This document shows, piece after piece, positions 6,983 through 14,349 of a stretch of 23,065 nt of DNA. A program made the translations under genes and the position numbers. Every line of letters starts with the position of its first letter. The first letter of the stretch is position 1. The notes below the pieces were generated by a model. That model saw nothing but the letters and a program-made list of their open reading frames with translations, was not told the DNA's origin and made no database searches. The stretch comes from HGM11525 sp045649145 (GTDB lineage Bacteria > Bacillota > Clostridia > UBA1381), in contig JAZRPK010000065.1 in assembly GCA_045649145.1 (NCBI GenBank), forward strand, positions 1-23,065, read 5' to 3'.

Positions 6983-8041
6983 TTATCCGCCGCCAGTTGC
7001 AGCGAGCATTATTCCGATAGTAATAAGAAAGAGCATCACAGCCGTCATCATTACAGCCAATACAGTAGCAACAGACTCGGATACATCCAAGAGCATTATA
7101 CTCATTCTTTTATCGCAAAGCGGCTCTGAAAGTGCGGCGCATAGTCGGAGCATAAACCATATTATCCATACCTTGATGACAGGTGCACTTGCAATGGTAA
7201 TAACGGTAATCATACCCGCACTTCCGACAGCGTTTTTTAGCACCTTTGTTCCTCCGACTACCGTTTCCATTGTGTCTGCAAGCAAGCCCCCCACTACAGG
7301 AACGAGTGTCCCCACCGCAAATTTCGCACTTTTTGCACCGAGTGCATCAAGAACTGGTGCGTTAAAGCCGTAAAGGGCACAAAGACTGGCAAAAACAGTA
7401 AGTAATGCCGTCAAAATCCAGCGTGAAACAGAGCGCAAAAGCCGGTTAAAGCTGCCGAGCTGAACTCTGCCGGAGATATTTCCCACAACACCTAAAACTG
7501 CACTCATATATATCATTGGTGTTATCAGCTTATCAACGGCAAGAGTGAGAATATATACTGCACCCGAGAGAATGGGTGAAAATGCGGCGGCAGAGGTAAT
7601 TTTTCCTGCGGCTGCCATAAGCCCTAAGAATATAGGCGACAGCTTTGTGATAAAGTCGCAGGTGGAATGTATAATCTCGCTGCCGTAGCCTGCAGTTTCG
7701 CCAAGGAGCCTTACAACTGTTGCCGACATCAGTGCATATGCCGAAAAGTATGCAGCCTCACGGCATCCGCCGTTATTATCCATAAGCCTTAAAATGCCTG
7801 CCGCTGCCGCAAGAGTCATTATTGCTGCAAGATGGGAAAGGGAGCGGGTAACCTCGCCAAAAAGTGAGTCGGTAAGACTTTTAAGTACACCTTGCGGAGT
7901 AAACGGGTTGTCCCCTTTTGAGAGCGTGTCGACATAGCCGTTAAATTCGGGATATTCTCTTATCTGGGTGTCAAACTCGGCGTGTATATGTGAATGTGGT
8001 AAAAAAAATATAACTATCAGTACAAAAATCAGTTTTTTCAT
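6983..8041 (-). CDS. spoIIIAE: Stage III sporulation protein AE
   Basis: A 352-residue polytopic membrane protein, the largest membrane subunit of the SpoIIIA channel. It begins with a signal-like segment (residues 1-21, ending HIHA). A short periplasmic-type stretch contains the YVDTLSKGDNPFTPQGVLKSL region. About seven hydrophobic helices follow, with conserved loops around NISGRVQLGSFNRLLRSV and LVPVVGGLLADTMETVVGG. Its ATG overlaps the spoIIIAD stop in ATGA, so the two are likely translationally coupled. Confidence 0.95.
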   Translation of the reverse strand: MKKLIFVLIVIFFLPHSHIHAEFDTQIREYPEFNGYVDTLSKGDNPFTPQGVLKSLTDSLFGEVTRSLSHLAAIMTLAAAAGILRLMDNNGGCREAAYFSAYALMSATVVRLLGETAGYGSEIIHSTCDFITKLSPIFLGLMAAAGKITSAAAFSPILSGAVYILTLAVDKLITPMIYMSAVLGVVGNISGRVQLGSFNRLLRSVSRWILTALLTVFASLCALYGFNAPVLDALGAKSAKFAVGTLVPVVGGLLADTMETVVGGTKVLKNAVGSAGMITVITIASAPVIKVWIIWFMLRLCAALSEPLCDKRMSIMLLDVSESVATVLAVMMTAVMLFLITIGIMLAATGGG

Positions 8042-8430
8042 ATCAAAGAAAGTGCCTCTATAATAACTCTCATAAGCTGTGTTACGGCAGGCATTGTAAG
8101 CATCAAAACTGCTACACGTCCTGCCAGCTCAAGCTTTTTAGCAATTGCACTCTCACCTGCGTCACGGCACAGTGCCGAGATTATTTCGGTAAAATATGCA
8201 ATGCCTATGACCTTTATAACGCTTTTGTAGTAAAAAGGCTCAATTCCGCCCGTTTCAAAGAGTGTGTTAAAGCTTGTAAAAATTTCGCCAAAGCCGCTTA
8301 TGGTATATGTTGCCATTAAGGCCGTTGCTAAAAGTGCGGTCAATGCGGCGAAAACAGGGTTTTTACCACGTAGCAGTAATATAAGCAGGGTAGCTGTTAT
8401 TGCAATTGCGGCAATTTTTGCAATATCCAT
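8038..8430 (-). CDS. spoIIIAD: Stage III sporulation protein AD
   Basis: A 130-residue membrane protein of about four helices. It carries the GISP-like position as TISGFGEIF, then YKSVIKVIGIAYFTEI and CRDAGESAIAKKLELAGRVAV, which are conserved in SpoIIIAD. With SpoIIIAC it forms the small membrane part of the channel, resembling small type III export subunits in size and layout. It starts two bases after the spoIIIAC stop and overlaps spoIIIAE by four bases. Confidence 0.93.
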   Translation of the reverse strand: MDIAKIAAIAITATLLILLLRGKNPVFAALTALLATALMATYTISGFGEIFTSFNTLFETGGIEPFYYKSVIKVIGIAYFTEIISALCRDAGESAIAKKLELAGRVAVLMLTMPAVTQLMRVIIEALSLI

Positions 8431-8432
8431 TG

Positions 8433-8627
8433 CTATAGCCCGAAAATCTGTTTGATAGACTCAAACAGATCTCCTATCTCCTCGGTCAGAATAAACAAAA
8501 CCACAACAAGCCCCGCGATAGTTATCATCAATGCCTGCTCGTCCCTGCCCGAACGGGAAAGCAATTGGCTTAAAACTGAAACAATTATACCTACTCCTGC
8601 TATTTGAAAAATCAAATCAACGTCCAT
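8433..8627 (-). CDS. spoIIIAC: Stage III sporulation protein AC
   Basis: A 64-residue, two-helix membrane protein. MDVDLIFQIAGVGI and the linker LSRSGRDEQALMITIAGL, ending in FESIKQIFG, are typical of SpoIIIAC. The start at 8627 is chosen because AGGAG lies eight bases upstream and the length then matches the family. The open frame extends to 8693, but the extra 22 residues lie inside the spoIIIAB coding region and are not family-like. Confidence 0.93.
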   Translation of the reverse strand: MDVDLIFQIAGVGIIVSVLSQLLSRSGRDEQALMITIAGLVVVLFILTEEIGDLFESIKQIFGL

Positions 8628-8638
8628 TTTCTTTTCTC

Positions 8639-9136
8639 CTAAAACAGCAGTATTACAACAAGCATACCGCACAGCACGCCACAGCTCCTGCATAGCTTGC
8701 CTGTACGGTTATAGTCGTCAAGAGCCTCCTTGTGCGCAAGCTCTAAAAGTCTTTTAGTAGTATGTATGCACCGCTGCTGCTCATCACCCGTAAAATCACC
8801 CACACTGCCAAGCGACTGTGCCGCTTTAATATCCCGCTCGTTAAACCCCATATCATCGGCATACTTTCTGATGCTTTTATCCCATGCGATTTTTACACCG
8901 TTTTGCTGCATATAAATAGCCGCATCGGAAAAAACGGGCAAATTCAAATTCCGTGAGGTTTCGTTAAAAATTCGCTCCAGACGCTTTTTTGTAAAGGAGA
9001 TTTCTGCCCCTATGCGTTCTGTTGCCATAATAAGAGCCAGAAGATTGTCGCACCTTTTCTTCATACGGAAAGAGCGTAAAAATCCGATTATAACAGAGGT
9101 GAGAAATATTGCCGAAGCACCTATGATTTTAAGCAT
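8639..9136 (-). CDS. spoIIIAB: Stage III sporulation protein AB
   Basis: A 165-residue protein with membrane helices at both ends (about 3-20 and 148-165). A helical cytoplasmic-type core contains LLALIMATERIGAEISF and MGFNERDIKAAQSLGSVGDFTGD, the conserved SpoIIIAB region. It is similar in fold type to GspF-like assembly proteins and is thought to anchor the SpoIIIAA ATPase. AGGAGG four bases upstream of the ATG lies within the end of spoIIIAA, which it overlaps by eight bases. Confidence 0.93.
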   Translation of the reverse strand: MLKIIGASAIFLTSVIIGFLRSFRMKKRCDNLLALIMATERIGAEISFTKKRLERIFNETSRNLNLPVFSDAAIYMQQNGVKIAWDKSIRKYADDMGFNERDIKAAQSLGSVGDFTGDEQQRCIHTTKRLLELAHKEALDDYNRTGKLCRSCGVLCGMLVVILLF

Positions 9137-10031
9137 AATACACCTCCTGTATTTCGCCTATGCCGCCAAGAGTGATTATAACCTTAAACTGCTTTGCAGT
9201 CTTTGCAAGGGAAGAGTGCGAGAAAAGCTCGTCCTTTGACGAACAGTGTGCGGTTGCAATAATTGCTGTTCCAGAACTCAATGACTCGGCTACAGCGCGT
9301 GCGTCTTCTAAACTCCCAATCTCGTCACATACTATTACCTCAGGTGACATTGTCCTTAGGAGCATACTCATACCCTCAGCCTTAGATGTTCCCGAAAGAA
9401 CATCTGCATCGCCTATATCAAGACACGGCTCGCCGTCATAAACGGCGGCTATCTCACCACGTGAGTCACATACCCCGACCTTTATACCCTCAGAAGAGAG
9501 AAGCCTTACAGTGTCACGAAGAAGACTTGTCTTACCGCACATAGGCGGCGATATGATAAGGGTACTCCTTATCTGGTTGTCCTTTATTATGTCAGCTTTA
9601 ACAGCCTCGGCAATTCCGATATGCTCGTGTGCTATTCGGTAATTAAGAGATGATATGTCGGTAAGGCTGCGTATTTTGCCATCCTTAACCTCGCCGCATA
9701 TTCCTATTCTGTGTCCGCCCCTGATGGTTATATATCCTTGCGACAGCTCGTCCTCGTGTGCATAGAGCGAAAATTCGAAGGCAGTTTCCGAGGCTCTCGA
9801 TATATCTTTAGTTGTTGCGATGTACGATTGCTGTCGGTCCTTTGTTATGCCGCCATCCTTGGCAAGATAATATTTTCCGTCGACATAGATGAGTATGACC
9901 GGTCTTTGACGCCTCAGGCGAATTTCGCATAAATTCTCCTGCGGAGCTTTTAGTATCAAAGTTTTTAAGCCTGGAGGCAGGTAAGAGAGGTATCCTGCAG
10001 ATGTCAACTGTTTGTCTGATAGAATGTACAT
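9129..10031 (-). CDS. spoIIIAA: Stage III sporulation protein AA, secretion-type ATPase
   Basis: A 300-residue ATPase of the type II/IV secretion class that powers the SpoIIIA-SpoIIQ channel from the mother-cell cytoplasm. The family signature RGGHRIGICGE is at residues 104-114, the Walker A loop SPPMCGKT at 161-168 and Walker B VIVCDE at 232-237. The first Gly of the classic P-loop is Ser and the fourth position is Met, but the GKT is intact, so activity is likely. It is the first gene of the operon. GGAAGG upstream of the ATG and a sigma-E-like promoter about 35 bases before it support this start. Confidence 0.96.
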   Translation of the reverse strand: MYILSDKQLTSAGYLSYLPPGLKTLILKAPQENLCEIRLRRQRPVILIYVDGKYYLAKDGGITKDRQQSYIATTKDISRASETAFEFSLYAHEDELSQGYITIRGGHRIGICGEVKDGKIRSLTDISSLNYRIAHEHIGIAEAVKADIIKDNQIRSTLIISPPMCGKTSLLRDTVRLLSSEGIKVGVCDSRGEIAAVYDGEPCLDIGDADVLSGTSKAEGMSMLLRTMSPEVIVCDEIGSLEDARAVAESLSSGTAIIATAHCSSKDELFSHSSLAKTAKQFKVIITLGGIGEIQEVYYA

Positions 10032-10064
10032 TTGTATTCCTTCCTTTCGTAAGACCTTTGCTCT

Positions 10065-10093
10065 ATACTATTCGAAAGGGACTGGGAATATGA
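10065..10093 (-). promoter_or_regulatory. Possible sigma-E promoter of the spoIIIA operon
   Basis: On the minus strand, TCATATT (10087-10093) and AATAGTAT (10065-10072) are separated by 14 bases. These resemble the sigma-E -35 (ATATT core) and -10 (CATACAnT) elements; the -10 match is partial. The B. subtilis spoIIIA operon is known to be sigma-E controlled, which supports the reading. Confidence 0.45.
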
Positions 10094-10108
10094 TATTTTT
10101 GAGAATAA

Positions 10109-10141
10109 AAAAATCCCCATCACACTGCGATGGGGATTTTT
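10109..10141 (-). terminator. thyA terminator containing the thyA stop codon
   Basis: AAAAATCCCCATC (10109-10121) pairs with GATGGGGATTTTT (10129-10141) across a seven-base loop. Read on the minus strand it is a GC-rich stem followed by a long T run. The 5' arm lies inside the last codons of thyA and the stop codon (10120-10122) is at the loop edge. The sigma-E-like promoter of spoIIIA begins about 16 bases beyond it. Confidence 0.9.
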
Positions 10142-10950
10142 ACGTCTAAGTTATGGAATTTGTAATCCTCCAGCTTAAAGCTGTCGGTGGTGAATTTGTA
10201 AAAGTCGGTGTTATCGTCACACTTTATAAGCTTGGGTGCGTCATAAGGCTCTCTTTCAAGAATTTCCTTTACAATCGGAATATGTCTGTCATAAATATGC
10301 GCATCTGCGATAACGTGTACAAGCTCGCCTGCAACCAGTCCTGCCGATGCTGCCATCATATGCTGCAAAAGTGCATACTGACATACATTCCAGTTATTTG
10401 CCATCAGCATATCCTGCGAACGCTGGTTTAATATGCAGTTTAAGACATTTCCGCTGACATTAAAGGTCATCGAGTATGCGCAGGGGTAAAGGTTCATTTC
10501 GTTAAGGTCTTGGTGGTTATAGATATTGGTCATAATACGGCGTGAGGTGGGGTTGTTTTTAAGGTCAAACAAAACTCTGTCCACCTGGTCAAACTCGCCC
10601 TCGCGGTATTGGTGCTTGACACCCAACTGATATCCGTATGCCTTGCCAATAGAGCCGCTCTCGTCTGCCCACTCGTCCCAGATATGACTGTTAAGGTCAT
10701 TGATGTTGTTTGATTTCTTCTGCCAAATCCACAACAGCTCGTCAAGTGCGCTCTTAAAGTAAGTGCGCCTGATTGTCAAAATGGGGAACTCCTCACGTAA
10801 ATCGTAACGATTGACAATTCCGAACTTTTTTACCGTATGTGCGGGAGTGCCGTCCTCCCAACGAGGACGTACGTCATAGTCGGTATCCCAGACACCGTTT
10901 TCGATAATATCGGTCATATTTTCTATAAAAATCTTATCAGCTCTGCTCAT
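10120..10950 (-). CDS. thyA: Thymidylate synthase, folate-dependent ThyA
   Basis: Methylates dUMP to dTMP using methylenetetrahydrofolate. The 276-residue protein has the conserved DGTPAHT (33-39), LLWIWQKKSNNINDLN (72-87), IGKAYGYQLG (101-110), the Arg pair in SRRI (136-139), the catalytic Cys157 in YPCAYS and RSQD at 177-180. It ends in the usual IPIAV, where the C-terminal Val is functionally conserved. It resembles the B. subtilis ThyA subtype more than the E. coli one: the catalytic Cys is not followed by His, and the usual LG-x-PFN loop is MANNWNV. GAGGAG lies ten bases before the ATG. It is a single-gene unit, divergent from spmA. Confidence 0.95.
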   Translation of the reverse strand: MSRADKIFIENMTDIIENGVWDTDYDVRPRWEDGTPAHTVKKFGIVNRYDLREEFPILTIRRTYFKSALDELLWIWQKKSNNINDLNSHIWDEWADESGSIGKAYGYQLGVKHQYREGEFDQVDRVLFDLKNNPTSRRIMTNIYNHQDLNEMNLYPCAYSMTFNVSGNVLNCILNQRSQDMLMANNWNVCQYALLQHMMAASAGLVAGELVHVIADAHIYDRHIPIVKEILEREPYDAPKLIKCDDNTDFYKFTTDSFKLEDYKFHNLDVKIPIAV

Positions 10951-10969
10951 TGTAGGAAAACTCCTCTTG

Positions 10970-10998
10970 TAATATTTTAACTAATTATACCATAAGTT
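10970..10998 (+). promoter_or_regulatory. Possible sigma-E promoter of spmAB
   Basis: TAATATT (10970-10976), 14 bases, then CATAAGTT (10991-10998). This matches the sigma-E -35 core ATATT and the CATA...T of the -10, with the same 14-base spacing as the candidate upstream of spoIIIAA. In B. subtilis spmAB is read in the mother cell under sigma-E, which fits. Confidence 0.5.
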
Positions 10999-11012
10999 TT
11001 TTACAAATACAA
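10984..11012 (-). promoter_or_regulatory. Sigma-A promoter of thyA
   Basis: On the minus strand, TTGTAT (11007-11012) and a perfect TATAAT (10984-10989) are separated by 17 bases. The -10 box lies within the spacer of the opposite-facing sigma-E-like promoter of spmA. Confidence 0.6.
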
Positions 11013-11036
11013 CATATTTTTGGGAGGTAGATTTAA

Positions 11037-11594
11037 TTGAATTATATATGGTCGGCGATGGTGGTGCTTTCCTTGGTTTCAGGTGCTGTCACAGGCAGAG
11101 TTGATGCGGTTATGACAGCAGGATTAGAGGGTGCAGGTGCTGCTTTTGAGACAGTTTTAGGCTTTGCGGGGATTATGTGCTTCTGGTCGGGTATACTTGC
11201 ACTTTTAGAAAAGGGAGGTCTTGCAAATATTATATCAAAGACACTTTCACCCGTGCTTTCAAAGCTTTTCGGCAAAAGTGCAGCCATGCCTCACATAGCA
11301 ATGAATGTAACTGCAAATCTTTTGGGAATGGGCAATGCAGCCACACCGTCAGGTATAAGGGCGATGCAGGAGCTTGATAAGGAAAATGGTGCTACAAAAC
11401 CAAGCCGTGCGATGAGTATTTTTGCGGTTATGAACACAGCATCACTGCAGATAGTCCCTGCAACAGTTGCGGCTATGCGTGCTAATGCAGGTGCAGCAAG
11501 GCCGTTTGATATAATAACTACTGTGTGGATAACCTCTGCCGTTTCACTCGTTGCGGCGGTGGTGGCGGCTTTTGTGCTATCAAAAAAGCAATGA
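11037..11594 (+). CDS. spmA: Spore maturation protein A
   Basis: A 185-residue polytopic membrane protein related to nucleoside-transporter-gate (Gate domain) proteins. Known in B. subtilis to be needed, with SpmB, for full dehydration of the spore core. Conserved features are NYIWSAMVV at the start, TGRVDAV, FWSGILALLEKGG and MNVTANLLGMGNAATPSGI near residues 85-103. Translation starts at TTG 11037: GGGAGG lies nine bases upstream and no better ATG exists. The stop overlaps the spmB ATG in ATGA. Unlike in B. subtilis, no dacB precedes it. Confidence 0.93.
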   Translation: MNYIWSAMVVLSLVSGAVTGRVDAVMTAGLEGAGAAFETVLGFAGIMCFWSGILALLEKGGLANIISKTLSPVLSKLFGKSAAMPHIAMNVTANLLGMGNAATPSGIRAMQELDKENGATKPSRAMSIFAVMNTASLQIVPATVAAMRANAGAARPFDIITTVWITSAVSLVAAVVAAFVLSKKQ

Positions 11595-12097
11595 GTGAGC
11601 TGATAATTCCAACTATAATACTTGCCGCTGTTGCAACCTGTCTTGCAGGAAAAGTGGCGGTATATAACACATTTTTAGACGGAGTCGAAAGCGGACTTAA
11701 AACGCTTGTTAAAATTCTGCCTGCAATGGTAGCTGTTATGTCGGCGGCGGCGATGCTTAGAGAATCGGGAATAACAGCTTATTTTGCAACGCTCATAAAG
11801 AATGTAATACCCTTTGAAATTCCTGAGGAGATAATTACTCTCTCGATACTTCGTCCTGTCTCAGGCGGCGGCTCGATAGGACTTCTTGCCCAAATTCTTA
11901 AAACACACGGAGCTGACAGCGAAATCGGCAGAATTGCCTCAGTTATTGCAGCATCGTCTGAAACAACGCTTTATGTGATTATGGTATACTTTGGTGCAAC
12001 GAGGGTAAAATATACCGGACGAGTTCTAATAAGTGCTCTTTTTGGTGATTTTATATGTGTTTTGACTGCTATATGGGTGTGTAAGATAATTTTTTAA
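11591..12097 (+). CDS. spmB: Spore maturation protein B
   Basis: A 168-residue membrane partner of SpmA with the same Gate-type fold. It includes YNTFLDGVESGLKTLVKILP, the ILRPVSGGGSIGLL motif (about 97-110) and ASSETTLYVIMVYFG (about 128-142), all typical of SpmB. The ATG overlaps the spmA stop by four bases, so translation is coupled. No hairpin terminator follows before the pgk promoter, so sporulation transcripts may run into pgk. Confidence 0.95.
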   Translation: MSELIIPTIILAAVATCLAGKVAVYNTFLDGVESGLKTLVKILPAMVAVMSAAAMLRESGITAYFATLIKNVIPFEIPEEIITLSILRPVSGGGSIGLLAQILKTHGADSEIGRIASVIAASSETTLYVIMVYFGATRVKYTGRVLISALFGDFICVLTAIWVCKIIF

Positions 12098-12126
12098 CAA
12101 AAATTGACTAAATTGAGAAAATATAC

Positions 12127-12155
12127 TTGAAAAAAACAATGATTTAGTATAAAAT
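12127..12155 (+). promoter_or_regulatory. Sigma-A promoter of the pgk-tpiA-gpmI cluster
   Basis: TTGAAA (12127-12132), 17 bases, TAAAAT (12150-12155). The leader to the pgk ATG contains a small hairpin-capable repeat, CGGACA (12165-12170) and TGTTCG (12174-12179), with one G-T pair; it may or may not matter. Confidence 0.55.
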
Positions 12156-12214
12156 GATAAGGTACGGACATTTTGTTCGAAAGATAAAATTTGTAAAAAT
12201 AAGGGGTGTCGAAA

Positions 12215-13405
12215 ATGTTGAACAAAAAAAGTGTAGAGGATATTGAGGTTAGAGGTAAAAAGGTCCTCGTAAGATGTGATTTTAATGTTCCTTTGGCAGA
12301 TGGAAAAATCACCGACGAAACAAGAATTGACGGTGCATTGCCGACAATCAAGTATTTGATTGATGCTGGTGCAAAGGTTATCCTTTGCTCACATATGGGT
12401 AAGCCTAAGGGCGAGCCGAAGCCGGAGCTTTCGTTGGCACCGGTTGCAAAGGCACTTTCAGCAAAGCTTGGCAAGGATGTTGTATTTGCTGCTGATGATA
12501 ACGTAGTCGGCGAGAATGCAAAAAAGGCAGTTGCCGAAATGAATGACGGCGATGTTGTGCTTCTTGAGAACACACGTTATCGTGCAGAGGAAACAAAGAA
12601 CATTGCTGATTTTTCAAAAGAGCTTGCATCTTTGGCAGATGTGTTTGTTAATGACGCTTTCGGTACAGCTCACAGAGCACATTGCTCTAACGTAGGTGTT
12701 ACAGAGTATCTTGATACAGCAGCTTGCGGATACCTTATCCAGAAGGAAATTGAGTTCCTCGGTAATGCTGTAAATAACCCCGTTAGACCGCTTGTAGCAG
12801 TTTTGGGCGGATCTAAAGTTTCGTCTAAGATTTCTGTTATCAATAACCTCTTGGAAAAGGTTGATACACTTATCATCGGTGGCGGTATGGCATACACCTT
12901 TATGAAGGCTCTCGGCAAGAATGTCGGAGACTCTCTCCTTGAGGCTGATTACATCGACTACGCTAAGGAAATGATGGAAAAGGCAGAGAAGAAGGGCGTT
13001 AAGCTTCTTATCCCTGTTGACACAGTTGTTGCTAAGGAATTTAATAACGACGCAGAGTCTAAGGTTGCTGAAAACGGAATTGATGACGGCTGGATGGGAC
13101 TTGACGTCGGACCTAAGACTGTTGAGCTTTTCTCAAATGCTCTAAAGGATGCTAAGACAGTTGTATGGAACGGACCTATGGGTGTGTTTGAGATGCCGAA
13201 CTTTGCAAAGGGTACAAATGCTATTGCTAAGGTTCTTGCTGACATCGACGCTACTACCATTATCGGCGGCGGCGACAGCGTTGCTGCTGTAAATCAGGCA
13301 GGCCTTGGCGACAAGATGAGCCACATCTCAACAGGCGGCGGCGCGTCTATGGAATTCCTTGAGGGTAAGGACTTGCCGGGTATCGTTGCATTAAACGACA
13401 AATAA
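12215..13405 (+). CDS. pgk: Phosphoglycerate kinase
   Basis: Interconverts 1,3-bisphosphoglycerate and ADP with 3-phosphoglycerate and ATP in glycolysis. 396 residues, the normal single-domain-pair length. It has VRCDFNVPL near residues 18-26, the substrate loop SHMGKPKGEPKPELSL, ENTRYRAEETKN, FGTAHRAHCSN, the hinge AVLGGSKVSSKI, NGPMGVFE and the nucleotide loop GGGDSVAAV followed by STGGGAS. The start at ATG 12215 is preceded at eight bases by AAGGGG; an in-frame GTG at 12206 is rejected because it overlaps that site. It is the first gene of a glycolytic cluster with tpiA and gpmI. gapA and eno are not adjacent within the window. Confidence 0.97.
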   Translation: MLNKKSVEDIEVRGKKVLVRCDFNVPLADGKITDETRIDGALPTIKYLIDAGAKVILCSHMGKPKGEPKPELSLAPVAKALSAKLGKDVVFAADDNVVGENAKKAVAEMNDGDVVLLENTRYRAEETKNIADFSKELASLADVFVNDAFGTAHRAHCSNVGVTEYLDTAACGYLIQKEIEFLGNAVNNPVRPLVAVLGGSKVSSKISVINNLLEKVDTLIIGGGMAYTFMKALGKNVGDSLLEADYIDYAKEMMEKAEKKGVKLLIPVDTVVAKEFNNDAESKVAENGIDDGWMGLDVGPKTVELFSNALKDAKTVVWNGPMGVFEMPNFAKGTNAIAKVLADIDATTIIGGGDSVAAVNQAGLGDKMSHISTGGGASMEFLEGKDLPGIVALNDK

Positions 13406-13408
13406 TTT

Positions 13409-13513
13409 AAGAACGGCTAAATTTCCGCATCTTACCGCTATTTGCAGCTCGGAGTACCAACTGTACGCCGTCGCTAGTGATAACGGCAATATGCAAAAAT
13501 TTTCCTCGTTCTT
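13409..13513. repeat. 105-nt imperfect inverted-repeat element between pgk and tpiA
   Basis: The arms pair from the outer AAGAACG (13409-13415) with CGTTCTT (13507-13513), through AAATTT (13419-13424 with 13497-13502), GCAT (13427-13430 with 13491-13494), CCG (13435-13437 with 13484-13486), AGC (13446-13448 with 13473-13475) and CGG (13450-13452 with 13468-13470). They close on GTAC/GTAC around the five-base loop CAACT (13458-13462). No T tract follows, so it is not an ordinary terminator. It looks like a small dispersed intergenic element or a structured RNA. No second copy is in this window. Confidence 0.6.
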
Positions 13514-13567
13514 GTATAGGTTTTAGCAATCTTGTTTTATATAAACGAATGAAAGGAAATATGAAAA

Positions 13568-14320
13568 ATGGGTAAGTATATAATTGCAGGTAACTGGAAG
13601 ATGAACAAGCTTCCGTCGGAAACATATGATTTTGTAAAAGAGGTTGCAGCTAAAAACGCTGCGGCAAGCTGTGAGGTTGTATGCTGCACACCGTACGTTT
13701 GTCTTTCAAAGGCTGTTGAGGCTGCAAAGGGTACAAACGTAAAAATCGGTGCAGAAAATCTTCACTTTGAAGATAAGGGTGCATTCACAGGTGAGGTGTC
13801 AGCAGATATGCTTAAAGACCTCGGTGTAGAGTATGTTATTATAGGACACTCAGAGCGCAGACAGTATTTTGCTGAAACTGACGAAACTGTTAACCTTAAG
13901 ACAAAGAAAGCTCTCGAGAAGGCTTTAATCCCCATTGTGTGTGTTGGTGAAAGTCTTGACGAGCGTGAAGCGGGAATTACAATGGATTTGATTGCAATTC
14001 AGGTTAAGAAAGCTTTTGCAGGTATCAGCGCTGATGATGCTAAAAAGGTAGTAGTTGCATATGAGCCTATCTGGGCAATCGGTACAGGAAAAACGGCAAC
14101 AGCTGAGCAGGCAGAGGAAGTATGTGCGGGAATCCGTGCAATTTTGGCTGACCTTTATGACGATGCAACAGCAAAGGATGTTACAATCCAGTACGGCGGA
14201 AGTATGAACGCAGCAAATGCGGCAGAGCTTCTTGCTAAACCGAACATTGATGGCGGTCTTATCGGCGGTGCGTCGCTTAAGGCTGACGATTTTGCGGTAA
14301 TTGTTGCTGCTGCTAAATAA
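13568..14320 (+). CDS. tpiA: Triosephosphate isomerase
   Basis: Interconverts dihydroxyacetone phosphate and glyceraldehyde 3-phosphate. 250 residues, with catalytic Lys11 (in GNWKMN), His94 (IIGHSERR) and Glu166 (YEPIWAIGTGKTA, which also begins the flexible loop). The phosphate-gripping QYGGSMNAAN and GGLIGGASL are near the C-terminus. AAAGGAAA lies before the ATG. It is separated from pgk by 162 bases that hold the inverted-repeat element, and from gpmI by 29 bases. I see no convincing separate promoter, so it is probably read from the pgk promoter. Confidence 0.97.
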   Translation: MGKYIIAGNWKMNKLPSETYDFVKEVAAKNAAASCEVVCCTPYVCLSKAVEAAKGTNVKIGAENLHFEDKGAFTGEVSADMLKDLGVEYVIIGHSERRQYFAETDETVNLKTKKALEKALIPIVCVGESLDEREAGITMDLIAIQVKKAFAGISADDAKKVVVAYEPIWAIGTGKTATAEQAEEVCAGIRAILADLYDDATAKDVTIQYGGSMNAANAAELLAKPNIDGGLIGGASLKADDFAVIVAAAK

Positions 14321-14349
14321 TTTTCGCACGAAAGGAATGGCTTTTTACT

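Noticed and set aside
8627..8693. Longer start for SpoIIIAC
   Set aside because: The 22 extra residues fall inside spoIIIAB and the internal ATG has AGGAG at eight bases; the shorter form matches family length.
13407..13625. 72-codon minus-strand frame spanning the pgk-tpiA gap
   Set aside because: It is produced by the inverted-repeat element and the start of tpiA, has no ribosome binding site, and its protein has no family resemblance.
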